Notes: generated by a model not told the origin, from the letters alone. Positions 6,304 through 15,339 are shown, numbered from the stretch's first letter. The stretch: DNA of 33,654 bases from Hydrogenophaga sp. (GCF_028698005.1 NZ_JAQVEJ010000013.1:1-33654), one strand, 5' to 3'. Made by a program: numbers and translations.

Positions 6304-9300
6304 ATGAGCCGATCTCCCGACACCGAGGCGCTGGGCTTCTCGGGCCGTGTGGCCCGGATGTTCCAGGCCAATGCCATCACGCCGCTGCTGGCGCTGGTGG
6401 CGCTGCTGCTGGGCCTGTTCGCCGTACTGGTCACGCCGCGAGAGGAAGAGCCGCAGATCAACGTGACGATGGCCAACGTCATCATTCCCTTCCCGGGGGC
6501 GTCCAGCGCCGACGTGGCGCAGATGGTGGCGCAGCCGGCCGAACAGGTGCTGGCGCAGATCCAGGGCATCGAGCACACCTTCTCGGTGTCGCGCCCGGGC
6601 GTGGCGGTGCTGACGGTGCAGTTCGAGGTCGGCGTGCCGCGCACCGAGGCGCTGGTACGCCTGTATGACGTGCTCAACGCCAACCAGGACTGGCTGCCGC
6701 CCGGCCTGGGCGTGATGGCACCCATCGTCAAACCCAAGGGGATCGATGACGTGCCGGTGCTGGCGGCCACGCTGTGGTCGCCCGATGGCGCCAGCGCGCA
6801 TGAGCTGGAGCGCGTGGCGCGCGCGATCGAGGCCGATCTCAAGCGCGTGCCCGGCACGCGCGAGGTGACGACCATCGGCGGTCCGGGCCGGGCCGTGCAT
6901 GTGTGGCTCGAGCCGAACCGGCTGCGCGAGCGCGGCGTGAGCGTGCAGGCCTTGCAGGCGGCCATCGCCGCAGCCAACCAGGCCATGCCCTCGGGCACGG
7001 TCGTGAATCCGGCGCCGGCGCCGGGTGAGCCCGGCATGCTCACGGTGGAGACGGGCGAGTTCCTGCGCAACGAGCAGGACGTGGGCGACATCGTGGTGGG
7101 TGTCACTGGCCGGGCGGGCGAGGGCCGCCCGATCTACCTGCGCGAGGTGGCCCGGGTCGAGGCCGGCGCGCAATTGCCGCAGCGTTATGTGTGGTTCACG
7201 CCGGGCGCGGCCGATACCGACCACGCGGACCGCCAGGGGCAGGCCTTCCCGGCCGTGACCGTCACCGTGACCAAGAAACCGGGCGAGAATGCGGTGGATG
7301 TGGCGCGCGATGCCGCCGAACGACTGGCGCAGTTGCGCAACGCGGTGATCCCGGACGGGGTCGAGGTGTCGATCACGCGCGACTACGGCCAGACCGCGGC
7401 CGACAAGGCCAACCAGCTGATCCAGAAGCTGGTGTTCGCCACGGCCAGCGTGATCGTGCTGGTGGGGCTGGCGCTGGGGCGGCGCGAGGCGGTGATCGTC
7501 GGCGTGGCGGTGATCCTCACGCTCACGGCGACGCTGTTCGCGTCCTGGGCCTGGGGTTTCACGCTCAACCGCGTCTCGCTGTTCGCGCTGATCTTCTCCA
7601 TCGGCATCCTGGTGGACGACGCCATCGTGGTGGTCGAGAACATCCACCGCCATCGCCAGCTCGCGCCCGAAGCGTCCCTGCGGGTCATCATCCCGCGCGC
7701 GGTCGACGAGGTGGGCGGCCCCACCATCCTGGCCACCTTCACGGTGATCGCGGCACTGCTGCCGATGGCCTTCGTCACCGGCCTGATGGGGCCCTACATG
7801 GGGCCGATCCCGATCAACGCCAGCATGGGCATGGCGATCTCGCTGGCGATCGCGTTCACGGTCACGCCCTGGCTGGCGCTGAAGCTGACGAAGACCGGTC
7901 ACCACGCCGACCACGGCCCGGGCCGCCTCACGCGCGGCCTGCAAAGCGCCTTCACGAAAATCCTCACGCCCTTCCTGCACAGCGCCCGCAAGCGCTGGCT
8001 GCTGCTGGCCGGCATCGTGGCCGCGCTGATGCTGTCGGTCGGGCTGGCGCTCGTCCAGTGGGTGGTGCTCAAGATGCTGCCCTTCGACAACAAGAGCGAG
8101 TACCAGGTGGTGCTGGACATGCCCGCCGGCACGCCGCTGGAGGGCACCGCCGCCGCGCTGCAGGACCTGACGGCCTGGCTCGCGCGCCAGCCCGAGGTGG
8201 CCAACGTGCAGGGCTACGCCGGCACGGCCAGCCCGATCACCTTCAATGGCCTGGTGCGCCAGTACTACCTGCGCGCCGAGGCCGAGGGGGGCGACCTGCA
8301 GGTCAACCTGGTGGGGGCGGGCGAGCGCCGCGAGCAAAGCCACGCCATTGCGCAGCGCCACCGCCCCGAGCTGGAGCGGATCGCCGCCGCGCACGGTGCG
8401 CGCCTGAAGGTGGTGGAGGTGCCGCCGGGGCCACCCGTGATGTCGCCCATCGTGGCGGAGGTGTACGGCCCCGACGAGGCCGGCCGCGCCGAGCTGGCAC
8501 AGCGCATCGCCCGGGCCTTTGGCGATACGCCCGATATCGTCGCCATCGACACCTCGCTCAAGGACAGCGCGCCGCGCGCCTTCCTGCGCATCCAGCGCCA
8601 GCGTGCCGAGTCGCTGGGCATTCCGGTGCAGGCGATTGCACAGACGGTGCATGGCGCGCTCTCGGGCACGGACGCGGCCTGGCTGCACGATGGCCAGACC
8701 AAGATCCCGGTGCCGGTGCGCCTGCAACTGCCGCGCGAGGCGCAGGTGGGACTGGACGCGCTGCTGGCGCTGCCCATGCGCTCGGCGGCCGGCACCATGG
8801 TGCCGCTGTCAGAGCTGGTCACGGTGGAGCGCGGCGTGATCGACCAGCCGCACCACACCAAGAACCTGCTGCCTGTGAGCTACGTGTTCGGCGACATGGC
8901 CGGCCGCACCGATTCGCCGCTGTACGGCCTGTTTGGCATCCGGCCGCAACTGCAGACGGCCGCGTTGCCCGACGCTGGTGCCCTGGGCGAGTACTGGATC
9001 CGCCAGCCCGCCGATCCCTGGCGCGAATACGCCGTCAAGTGGGACGGTGAGTGGCAGATCACCTACGAGACCTTCCGCGACATGGGCGCAGCCTATGGTG
9101 TCGGCCTGATCCTGATCTACCTGCTGGTGGTGGCGCAGTTCAAGAGCTACCTGACACCGCTGATCATCATGGCGCCGATTCCGCTGACCATCATCGGCGT
9201 CATGCCCGGCCACGCGCTGCTGGGCGCGCAGTTCACCGCCACCTCGATGATCGGCATGATCGCGCTGGCCGGCATCATCGTGCGCAACTCCATCCTGCTG

Positions 9301-9570
9301 GTGGACTTCATCGAGCTGGAGACCGTCCGCGGCATGCCCTTTGCGCAGGCGGTGGTGCGTTCGGCCGCGGTGCGCGCCCAGCCCATCGCGCTGACGGGCA
9401 TTGCCGCCATGATGGGCGCCTTCTTCATCCTCGACGACCCGATCTTCAACGGTCTGGCGATTTCGCTGATCTTCGGCATTGCGGTGTCCACGCTGCTGAC
9501 GCTGGTCGTGATCCCGGTCCTGTACTACGCCCTGTACCGCCGGCGCCACGAGGCGCAGGCGGCCGCCTGA
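6304..9570 (+). CDS. RND efflux permease (AcrB-like inner-membrane pump)
   Basis: A 1088-residue proton-driven pump of the AcrB/HAE superfamily, of full length. The N-terminus is a cytoplasmic leader followed by TM1 near residues 27-45. It has the two large periplasmic loops and two groups of membrane helices expected. The proton-relay aspartates of TM4 are D438 and D439 in GILVDDAIVVVENIHRH. In TM10 the relay lysine of AcrB (in AKNAIL) is replaced by arginine, R994 in IIVRNSILLVDF, which as I recall is shared by a subgroup of these pumps. The periplasmic part is typical of a subgroup I associate with DUF2892 neighbours. The substrate is not evident. AAGGGA precedes the start, and no outer-membrane factor gene is adjacent. 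Confidence 0.93.
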   Translation: MSRSPDTEALGFSGRVARMFQANAITPLLALVALLLGLFAVLVTPREEEPQINVTMANVIIPFPGASSADVAQMVAQPAEQVLAQIQGIEHTFSVSRPGVAVLTVQFEVGVPRTEALVRLYDVLNANQDWLPPGLGVMAPIVKPKGIDDVPVLAATLWSPDGASAHELERVARAIEADLKRVPGTREVTTIGGPGRAVHVWLEPNRLRERGVSVQALQAAIAAANQAMPSGTVVNPAPAPGEPGMLTVETGEFLRNEQDVGDIVVGVTGRAGEGRPIYLREVARVEAGAQLPQRYVWFTPGAADTDHADRQGQAFPAVTVTVTKKPGENAVDVARDAAERLAQLRNAVIPDGVEVSITRDYGQTAADKANQLIQKLVFATASVIVLVGLALGRREAVIVGVAVILTLTATLFASWAWGFTLNRVSLFALIFSIGILVDDAIVVVENIHRHRQLAPEASLRVIIPRAVDEVGGPTILATFTVIAALLPMAFVTGLMGPYMGPIPINASMGMAISLAIAFTVTPWLALKLTKTGHHADHGPGRLTRGLQSAFTKILTPFLHSARKRWLLLAGIVAALMLSVGLALVQWVVLKMLPFDNKSEYQVVLDMPAGTPLEGTAAALQDLTAWLARQPEVANVQGYAGTASPITFNGLVRQYYLRAEAEGGDLQVNLVGAGERREQSHAIAQRHRPELERIAAAHGARLKVVEVPPGPPVMSPIVAEVYGPDEAGRAELAQRIARAFGDTPDIVAIDTSLKDSAPRAFLRIQRQRAESLGIPVQAIAQTVHGALSGTDAAWLHDGQTKIPVPVRLQLPREAQVGLDALLALPMRSAAGTMVPLSELVTVERGVIDQPHHTKNLLPVSYVFGDMAGRTDSPLYGLFGIRPQLQTAALPDAGALGEYWIRQPADPWREYAVKWDGEWQITYETFRDMGAAYGVGLILIYLLVVAQFKSYLTPLIIMAPIPLTIIGVMPGHALLGAQFTATSMIGMIALAGIIVRNSILLVDFIELETVRGMPFAQAVVRSAAVRAQPIALTGIAAMMGAFFILDDPIFNGLAISLIFGIAVSTLLTLVVIPVLYYALYRRRHEAQAAA

Positions 9571-9605
9571 ATTCCTTTCCTGAACCCCAACCCAAGGAGT
9601 CTGCA

Positions 9606-9839
9606 ATGACTGTCGAACGTTACATCCGCATCCTGGCCGGCTTTGTGGTCATGCTTTCGCTCGCGCTGGGCGTCGAGGGCAGCCCGATCTTCGTGAACAA
9701 GTGGTTCCTGGCGCTGACCGCCTTCGCCGGATTCAACCTGTTCCAGTCGGGCATCACGGGCTTTTGCCCGCCGGCCTTCCTGTTCCGCAAGCTGGGCGTG
9801 CCCGATGGCAACGGCGCCTGCAGCACCGGCAAGCGGTGA
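9606..9839 (+). CDS. DUF2892 (YgaP-type) small membrane protein
   Basis: A 77-residue protein with two hydrophobic segments (about 8-25 and 33-52) and the family pattern FNLFQSGITGFCP, including the conserved Cys-Pro. DUF2892 corresponds to the membrane part of the E. coli rhodanese YgaP. The rhodanese domain itself is absent here and no separate rhodanese gene is nearby. A second cysteine is near the C-terminus (GACSTGKR). AAGGAG lies at a good distance before the ATG and only 35 bp separate it from the pump gene, so it belongs to the same operon. A role in handling sulfane sulfur, or as a pump accessory protein, is inference. Confidence 0.85.
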   Translation: MTVERYIRILAGFVVMLSLALGVEGSPIFVNKWFLALTAFAGFNLFQSGITGFCPPAFLFRKLGVPDGNGACSTGKR

Positions 9840-9918
9840 GCGGGGGCCGGCCTCGGGGTGGCGGTGTGGTAGAACTGCCCGCACCGGCCGTTTCGTTTCC
9901 TGATCGTTCCCGCCTGCC

Positions 9919-10950
9919 ATGTCCAGTCCCACACCCTTGAAATTTCTGATGCCCGGCTGGTTCGCCACCGTCATGGGCCTGTGCGGGCTGGCGCTGGCCT
10001 GGTACCGCGCCCAGGGCCTGCTGGGCGAGATGGCCGGGGCGGTGTCGTTGCTGATCGGGCTGCTGGCGGCGGCGGTGGCGGTGCTGCTGCTGGCGGCTTC
10101 GCTGCTGCGCTGGCAGCGCTACCCGCAGGCGCTGGCCGAGGACCTGAAGCACCCGGCGCGGCATGCCTTTGTGGCGGCGCTGCCGGTGTCGCTGCTGCTG
10201 CTGGCCACCGTCGGGGTGGTGCACGATGGCGCGGCCGGGGCCCTGGCCGGTCTGTGGCGCGCGCTGTGGTGGCTGGGCAGTCTGGGCCAGTTGTGGGCGA
10301 CGTTGTGGGTGCTGGGCCGCTGGCTGGCGCCGGTGGCGCTGGTGCCCGCGGGCGCGAATGCCGGCGGTCTCTGGCCCTCGGTGACGCCGGTGCTGCTGAT
10401 CCCGGTGGTGGGCAATGTGGTGGTGCCGCTGGCGGGTCTGCCGCTGGGGCATGAGCTGTGGTCGGCAGCCCAGTTCGGCATCGGCGCCTTGCTGTGGCCG
10501 GTGGTGATCGGCCTGGTGCTGGTGCGCCGGCTGGCGCACAGCCCGTTGCCTGACCGGCTGCTGCCGGCCTGGTTCATCACCATCGCGCCTCCCACGGTCA
10601 TCGGCCTGGTGCTGCTGCAGATGCGGGCGCCGCTGGCGGTGGTGGCCGGCCTGTGGGGCGTGGCCCTGTTCTTCCTGCTGTGGCTGCTGCCGCTGGCGCG
10701 GCGCATCGCCGGTCAGCCGTTCGGCGTGCCGTTCTGGGGCCTGTCCTTCCCGCTGGCCGCGCTGGCCACGCTGACGCTGCGCCTGAGCCAGGAGCGGCCT
10801 GAGCTGGGCCTGCTGCAGACGTTCGCGGTGCTGATGCTGGCGGCCAGTTCGATGGTGGTGCTCTGGCTGTGCGTTGCCACGGTGCGTGGCCTGCGCGACG
10901 GCACCTTGCTGGCGCCCGAGCCGGTGGCCATGATCGCGCCGGCGTCCTGA
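9919..10950 (+). CDS. SLAC1/TehA-family anion channel or transporter
   Basis: A 343-residue, almost wholly hydrophobic protein with about ten predicted membrane helices. It resembles the tellurite-resistance/dicarboxylate (TDT) family that includes bacterial TehA, the plant anion channel SLAC1 and the fungal sulfite pump Ssu1. It begins LKFLMPGWFATVMGLCGLALA, and the middle segment VVPLAGLPLGHELWSAAQFGIG and PAWFITIAPPTVIG are typical of the family. Substrates of relatives include nitrate, chloride, malate, sulfite and tellurite-linked species, and which applies here is unknown. The 79-bp gap from the DUF2892 gene shows no terminator, so read-through from the pump operon is possible. No clear Shine-Dalgarno is seen. 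Confidence 0.82.
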   Translation: MSSPTPLKFLMPGWFATVMGLCGLALAWYRAQGLLGEMAGAVSLLIGLLAAAVAVLLLAASLLRWQRYPQALAEDLKHPARHAFVAALPVSLLLLATVGVVHDGAAGALAGLWRALWWLGSLGQLWATLWVLGRWLAPVALVPAGANAGGLWPSVTPVLLIPVVGNVVVPLAGLPLGHELWSAAQFGIGALLWPVVIGLVLVRRLAHSPLPDRLLPAWFITIAPPTVIGLVLLQMRAPLAVVAGLWGVALFFLLWLLPLARRIAGQPFGVPFWGLSFPLAALATLTLRLSQERPELGLLQTFAVLMLAASSMVVLWLCVATVRGLRDGTLLAPEPVAMIAPAS

Positions 10951-11063
10951 ATGCCGGGGCTGGCCGGAAGCACTTGTGACTGGAACCGGGGTAATCAGCG
11001 AGAAGGTGGCCTCAATAATCGGATGAGGCAGGCCAATGGGGTCTGCGCCATGTTCCGAGGCTG

Positions 11064-11831
11064 ATGACCGACCTGTTTTCCATTCTGCTGCTGGCCGCCG
11101 CGGCCTTTGGTGCCGGTGTGCTCAACGCCATCGCCGGTGGCGGCAGCTTCCTGACGTTCCCCGCGCTGGTGTTCACCGGCGTGCCCCCCATCGTGGCCAA
11201 CGCCACCAGTGCCTTGGCGGTGAGCCCGGGCTACCTGGGCAGCACCCTGGGGTTCCGCCCCGAACTGCGCGCCCTGCCATCGCGACGCCTGGGGCGTGAG
11301 GCGGCGATCTCCGGCCTGGGCGGTCTGCTCGGTGCCGGCCTGCTGCTGGTCACGCCGGCCAGCGTATTCGCCGGCATCGTGCCCTGGCTGCTGCTGTTCG
11401 CGACGGCCCTGTTCGCCGCCGGGCCGGTGATCGCGCGCCGCGCCCGGGCCATCGGTGGCACGGCCGATGGGGCGGCCCACGGACGCGAGGCCGGCTTGCT
11501 GGCCGTGGCCATCTACGGTGGCTACTTCAACGGTGGCCTGGGCATTTTGCTGATGGCGCTGTACACCGTCGCCGGGGAGTCGCGCATCCACACGGTCAAT
11601 GCGCTCAAGAACCTCAATTCCCTGGTGCTGTCGTGGCTGTCGGTCGTGGCCTTCATCGTGGCCGGTGCCATCGCCTGGCGGGAGGGCATGGTGATGATGG
11701 TGGCAGCGACCCTGGGCGGCTACGCCGGTGCCCGCTGGTCGCGCCGGCTGCCGGCGGCCTGGGTGCGCGCGGGTGTCATCGCGACCGGGCTGGTCATGAG
11801 TGCCCTGTTCTTCCGGTTGGCGATGGGGTAG
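11064..11831 (+). CDS. TauE/SafE (TSUP) family permease
   Basis: A 255-residue membrane protein of the TSUP family. The family's N-terminal repeat motif is visible as GVLNAIAGGGSFLTFPAL, followed by ANATSALAVSPGYLGS. The second repeat shows GGYFNGGLGILLMALY and NALKNLNSLVLS. Members export or import sulfite, sulfoacetate, taurine-derived or other small anions, and many sequenced members have no proven substrate. About eight helices are expected. A 113-bp gap separates it from the SLAC1 gene. No strong promoter is seen in that gap, so co-transcription with the upstream operon is possible but unproven. Confidence 0.88.
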   Translation: MTDLFSILLLAAAAFGAGVLNAIAGGGSFLTFPALVFTGVPPIVANATSALAVSPGYLGSTLGFRPELRALPSRRLGREAAISGLGGLLGAGLLLVTPASVFAGIVPWLLLFATALFAAGPVIARRARAIGGTADGAAHGREAGLLAVAIYGGYFNGGLGILLMALYTVAGESRIHTVNALKNLNSLVLSWLSVVAFIVAGAIAWREGMVMMVAATLGGYAGARWSRRLPAAWVRAGVIATGLVMSALFFRLAMG

Positions 11832-11872
11832 GGAAAAGCAGAGAATGCTGGTCGCAACGTCCGAAAGTGTCG

Positions 11873-12799
11873 ATGAACAGCGAGCTCAACTACAAGCATC
11901 TCTATTACTTCTGGGTCACGGCCAAGGAAGGGGGCATGTCGCATGCGGCGGCGCGTCTGGGCATGGCCGTGCAGACCATCAGCGCGCAGGTGCGCCAGCT
12001 CGAGCGCGAACTCGGGCATGCCCTGTTCAAGCCGGCCGGCCGCGGGCTGGCACTGACCGACGCCGGCCGGACGGCACTGCAACTGGCCGAGCAGATCTTC
12101 CAGCTGGGCGAGCAACTGCCCGCCGTGGTGCGCCATGCCGCCAGCCAGAATGGCCTGCGCCTGGCCGTCGGCATATCGGGCGGTCTGCCCAAGCTGGCGG
12201 TGCGCGACCTGCTGGAGCCGGTGATGAACGAGCCACGGCTGCGCCTGCTGTGCCACGAGGACGATTTCGACGACCTGCTGGCCGATCTGGCACTGCACCG
12301 GCTCGATGTCGTGCTGTCCGACCGCCCGGCACCGGCCAACCCCAATCTGCGCCTGTACAGCCACGCGCTGGGAGCCTCGCCCCTGGCCTGGTTTGCGCCG
12401 GCCGGCTGGCTGGCCGCGGTGTGCCAGGACTTCCCGGCCAGTCTGGACCGGGTCGACGTGTTGCTGCCCACCGCCCACGCCTCGGTGCGCTTGCGGCTGG
12501 ACCAGTGGTTCGAGCGCAAGGGGGTGTCGCCGCGTGTGGTGGGCGAGTTCGAAGACAACGCCTTGATGACCACGTTCGGTGCCTCGGGCATGGGGGTGTT
12601 CCCGGCACCCGAGCGCATGCGCGACAGGCTGGCCAGCGCCTACGGCCTGCAGTGGGTCGCCCCGTGCGATGGCGTGCAGGAGCATTTCTATGCCATCAGC
12701 ACCGCGCGCAAGGTCCAGCACCCGCTGGTGCAGCGCCTGCTGGAAGCGCACCTGGATGCCCCGCGCGGGGCGTTCAACGACTTGCCGCAACCCCTGTGA
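11873..12799 (+). CDS. LysR-family transcriptional regulator, NhaR-like
   Basis: A 308-residue regulator. The N-terminal winged helix-turn-helix (about 6-63) begins [20 protein letters not shown], which is strikingly like NhaR, the sodium-responsive activator of nhaA in enterobacteria. The rest is the periplasmic-binding-protein-like effector domain, with [21 protein letters not shown] near the end, also NhaR-like. No Na+/H+ antiporter gene is nearby. It follows the TSUP gene by 41 bp and precedes the YnfA-like gene by 37 bp on the same strand. I chose ATG 11873 because it places the family's usual N-terminus at residue 1. The longer open frame upstream overlaps the TSUP gene and is not needed. 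Confidence 0.88.
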   Translation: MNSELNYKHLYYFWVTAKEGGMSHAAARLGMAVQTISAQVRQLERELGHALFKPAGRGLALTDAGRTALQLAEQIFQLGEQLPAVVRHAASQNGLRLAVGISGGLPKLAVRDLLEPVMNEPRLRLLCHEDDFDDLLADLALHRLDVVLSDRPAPANPNLRLYSHALGASPLAWFAPAGWLAAVCQDFPASLDRVDVLLPTAHASVRLRLDQWFERKGVSPRVVGEFEDNALMTTFGASGMGVFPAPERMRDRLASAYGLQWVAPCDGVQEHFYAISTARKVQHPLVQRLLEAHLDAPRGAFNDLPQPL

Positions 12800-12836
12800 T
12801 GGCGCGCGGCATGGTGTACGACGCGGGACGGCAGCC

Positions 12837-13184
12837 ATGAAGGGGCAGGCCCTGGCGCTGCTGCAGGTGGGTGTGCTGTTTGCGCTGACGGCACTGGCCG
12901 AGATCGTGGGCTGCTATCTGCCCTGGCTCGTGCTGCGCCAGGGCAGATCGGCGCTGTGGCTGCTGCCGGCCGCGGCATCGCTGGCGCTGTTCGCCTGGCT
13001 GCTGACACTGCACCCGGCGGCGGCCGGCCGCACCTATGCCGCCTACGGCGGCATGTACATCACCATTGCCCTGATCTGGTTGCGCATGGTCGACGGCGTG
13101 GTGCTGACGCGCTGGGACGGGCTCGGTGCCGCGCTGGCGCTGGCCGGCATGGCCGTCATTGCCCTGCAGCCCGCCGCGCGCTGA
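12837..13184 (+). CDS. YnfA/UPF0060 family small membrane protein
   Basis: A 115-residue protein with four hydrophobic helices, typical of the UPF0060/YnfA family. The signature stretches are [27 protein letters not shown] and [10 protein letters not shown] followed by WDGLGA. The acidic residue in TM1 (the E of ALAEIVGC) matches the position used in small multidrug resistance proteins, and YnfA homologues have been reported to act as SMR-type exporters. Its natural substrate here is unknown. I chose ATG 12837 because the upstream extension of the frame overlaps the regulator gene in another frame. It may share a transcript with the NhaR-like gene. Confidence 0.88.
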   Translation: MKGQALALLQVGVLFALTALAEIVGCYLPWLVLRQGRSALWLLPAAASLALFAWLLTLHPAAAGRTYAAYGGMYITIALIWLRMVDGVVLTRWDGLGAALALAGMAVIALQPAAR

Positions 13185-13304
13185 GCGGGGGCGGGCGAAC
13201 CGGTCGCCTCGCGATCAGGCTATGCTTGTGCCGTGGCCGACTTTGCCAGGGATGGCGATCGTCCCGCCCATCGCCATCAGCACAGCCGAGGAGACAACGG
13301 ACGC

Positions 13305-14981
13305 ATGAGCAGCAGCACCACGTTCGATCACATCGTCATCGGGGCCGGCACCGCCGGCTGCCTGATGGCCAACCGGCTCAGCGCCGATCCGCAGCGCAGG
13401 GTGCTGCTCATCGAGGCGGGCGGCAAGGACGATTACCACTGGATCCACATTCCGGTCGGCTACCTGTACTGCATCGGCAACCCGCGCACCGACTGGCTGT
13501 ACCAGACCGAGCCCGATCCGGGCCTGAACGGCCGCACGCTGCGCTACCCGCGCGGCAAGACGCTCGGGGGCTGCTCCAGCATCAACGGCATGATCTACAT
13601 GCGCGGCCAGGCGCGCGACTACGAACAGTGGGCCGCCCTCACGGGTGACGACGCCTGGCGCTGGGGCAACTGCCTGCCCGACTTCATGGCGCACGAGGAC
13701 CACTGGCGGCTCGATCCGGCGCAGCAGGGCCAGTCCGATCCGGCGTTCGCCGCGCGACATGGCAACAAGGCCTCGGGCAGCACGGGCGAGTGGCGCGTGG
13801 AGAAGCAGCGCCTGCGCTGGGACATCCTTGACGCCTTTGCCCAGGCGGCGCAGGAGGCGGGCATCCCGGCCACGAGCGACTTCAACGGCGGCGACAACGA
13901 GGGCGTCGGCTACTTCGAGGTCAACCAGAAGGCCGGCTGGCGCTGGAACGCGGCCAAGGCCTTCCTGCGACCCACCTGCACGAGTCGCCCGAATTTCACC
14001 CTCTGGACCGGCGCACAGGTGGCGGCACTGATCACCGAGACCGGTCCCGACGGCGCGGTGCGCTGCACCGGCGCTCGGATCTGGAACGGCCGGGAGATGG
14101 TCGAGGCCCGCGCCACGCGCGAGGTCATCGTGTGCGCCGGCAGCATCGGCTCGGCGCAGATCCTGCAACTGTCGGGCATCGGCCCGGGCGAGCTGCTGCA
14201 CCAGCACGGCCTGCCGGTGGTGCACGACCTGCCCGGCGTGGGCGAGAACCTGCAGGACCACCTGCAGATCCGGGCGGTCTACAAGATCCGCGGTGCCACC
14301 ACGCTCAACACCCTGGCCAGCTCGGCGCTGGGCAAGGCGCGCATCGGTCTGCAATACCTGCTCACGCGCAGCGGCCCCATGAGCATGGCGCCCAGCCAGC
14401 TCGGCGCCTTCACGCGCAGTGACCCCTCGCGTCCGCACGCCAACATCGAATACCACGTCCAGCCGCTGAGCCTGGACGCCTTCGGCGAGCCGCTGCACGG
14501 CTTTCCGGCCTTCACGGCCAGCGTGTGCAACCTCAATCCCACGAGCCGCGGCCATGTGCGCATCCGCAGCCCGCGCTTCGAGGACGCGCCGGCGATCGCG
14601 CCGTGCTACCTGAGCACCGAGGAGGACCGCCGCGTGGCGGCCGACAGCCTGCGCGTGACGCGGCACATCGTGTCGCAGAGCGCGCTGGCCAGGTTCCAGC
14701 CCGAGGAATACAAGCCGGGTCCCCAGTACCAGACCGACGAGGAACTGGCGCGGCTGGCCGGCGACATCGCCAGCACCATCTTCCACCCCGTCGGCACCAC
14801 GAAGATGGGCGCGGCCGACGACCCGCTGGCGGTGGTCGACAGCCATCTGCGCGTGCGCGGCGTGGCCGGCCTGCGGGTGGTCGATGCCGGCGTGATGCCC
14901 ACCATCACCAGCGGCAACACCAACAGCCCGACGCTCATGATCGCCGAGAAGGCGGCGCGCTGGGTGCTGGCCGGCACCTGA
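13305..14981 (+). CDS. GMC family FAD-dependent oxidoreductase (choline/alcohol dehydrogenase-like)
   Basis: A 558-residue flavoprotein. The FAD dinucleotide motif is G13-A-G15-T-A-G18 near the N-terminus. GMC signature 1 (PRGKTLGGCSSINGMIYMRG) is at about 83-103, and signature 2 (GSIGSAQILQLSGIGPG) is in the middle. The catalytic pair is H494 in FHPVGTTKMG and N540 in GNTNSPTLMI. The pattern is closest to the BetA-like group of dehydrogenases that oxidise choline or other primary alcohols. No betaine-aldehyde dehydrogenase or transporter neighbours support choline specifically, so the substrate is open. I chose ATG 13305 because GAGGAG at 13288-13293 is well spaced. A GTG at 13233 in the same frame would add 24 unlikely residues. 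Confidence 0.9.
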   Translation: MSSSTTFDHIVIGAGTAGCLMANRLSADPQRRVLLIEAGGKDDYHWIHIPVGYLYCIGNPRTDWLYQTEPDPGLNGRTLRYPRGKTLGGCSSINGMIYMRGQARDYEQWAALTGDDAWRWGNCLPDFMAHEDHWRLDPAQQGQSDPAFAARHGNKASGSTGEWRVEKQRLRWDILDAFAQAAQEAGIPATSDFNGGDNEGVGYFEVNQKAGWRWNAAKAFLRPTCTSRPNFTLWTGAQVAALITETGPDGAVRCTGARIWNGREMVEARATREVIVCAGSIGSAQILQLSGIGPGELLHQHGLPVVHDLPGVGENLQDHLQIRAVYKIRGATTLNTLASSALGKARIGLQYLLTRSGPMSMAPSQLGAFTRSDPSRPHANIEYHVQPLSLDAFGEPLHGFPAFTASVCNLNPTSRGHVRIRSPRFEDAPAIAPCYLSTEEDRRVAADSLRVTRHIVSQSALARFQPEEYKPGPQYQTDEELARLAGDIASTIFHPVGTTKMGAADDPLAVVDSHLRVRGVAGLRVVDAGVMPTITSGNTNSPTLMIAEKAARWVLAGT

Positions 14982-14988
14982 ACAGGTC

Positions 14989-15339
14989 CTAGCGCAGACG
15001 GCCGATGTAGCGCTGGGACAGCGAGTCGCCGGCCGGGGCCGGGACGGGGGCGATACTGTCGGCCACCACGGCATCGACCGTGGGCACCGCCGGGTCGTCG
15101 CGGGGCGGACGGCTGGCGCGCGCCGGCTCGGTCAACTGCATCAGCGTCTCGACACGGGCAGCCAGCGGCAGCAGGTCCACATGGCCGTCCTCTTCCGCGC
15201 AGGCACGGGCAAATGCCACCATGGCGCGGGCGTATTCCACATTGCTGGCCATCCACTCGGTGTCGGTCACGCGGCCAGTCTTGCGGCGCAGCAGCACGTG
15301 CAGGTGCGCGGCCGCGGCAAGTGCTTCACTGTGGGGCAT
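14989..15339 (-). CDS. Uncharacterised small protein
   Basis: A 116-residue protein of unknown function. The first half is probably helical and well ordered, for example LAAAAHLHVLLRRKTGRVTD followed by EWMASNVEYARAMVAFARAC. The second half is Pro/Ala-rich and likely disordered, ending in SLSQRYIGRLR. It has no signal peptide, membrane segment or recognised motif. I believe similar small proteins occur in other Comamonadaceae but cannot confirm this. The start at 15339 is well supported because GAGGAG lies 7 bp before the ATG. Its stop codon is 7 bp from the stop of the convergent GMC gene. The upstream gap carries a perfect palindrome and a candidate small RNA on the other strand. Confidence 0.75.
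   Translation of the reverse strand: MPHSEALAAAAHLHVLLRRKTGRVTDTEWMASNVEYARAMVAFARACAEEDGHVDLLPLAARVETLMQLTEPARASRPPRDDPAVPTVDAVVADSIAPVPAPAGDSLSQRYIGRLR

Noticed and set aside
6109-8727. 872-codon open frame antisense to the RND pump
   Set aside because: High-GC shadow of the pump gene: the translation is rich in His, Arg and Gln with no domain, and it crosses two real genes.
11633-11872. Upstream extension of the NhaR-like regulator
   Set aside because: It overlaps the TSUP gene in another frame and adds residues not found in LysR proteins.
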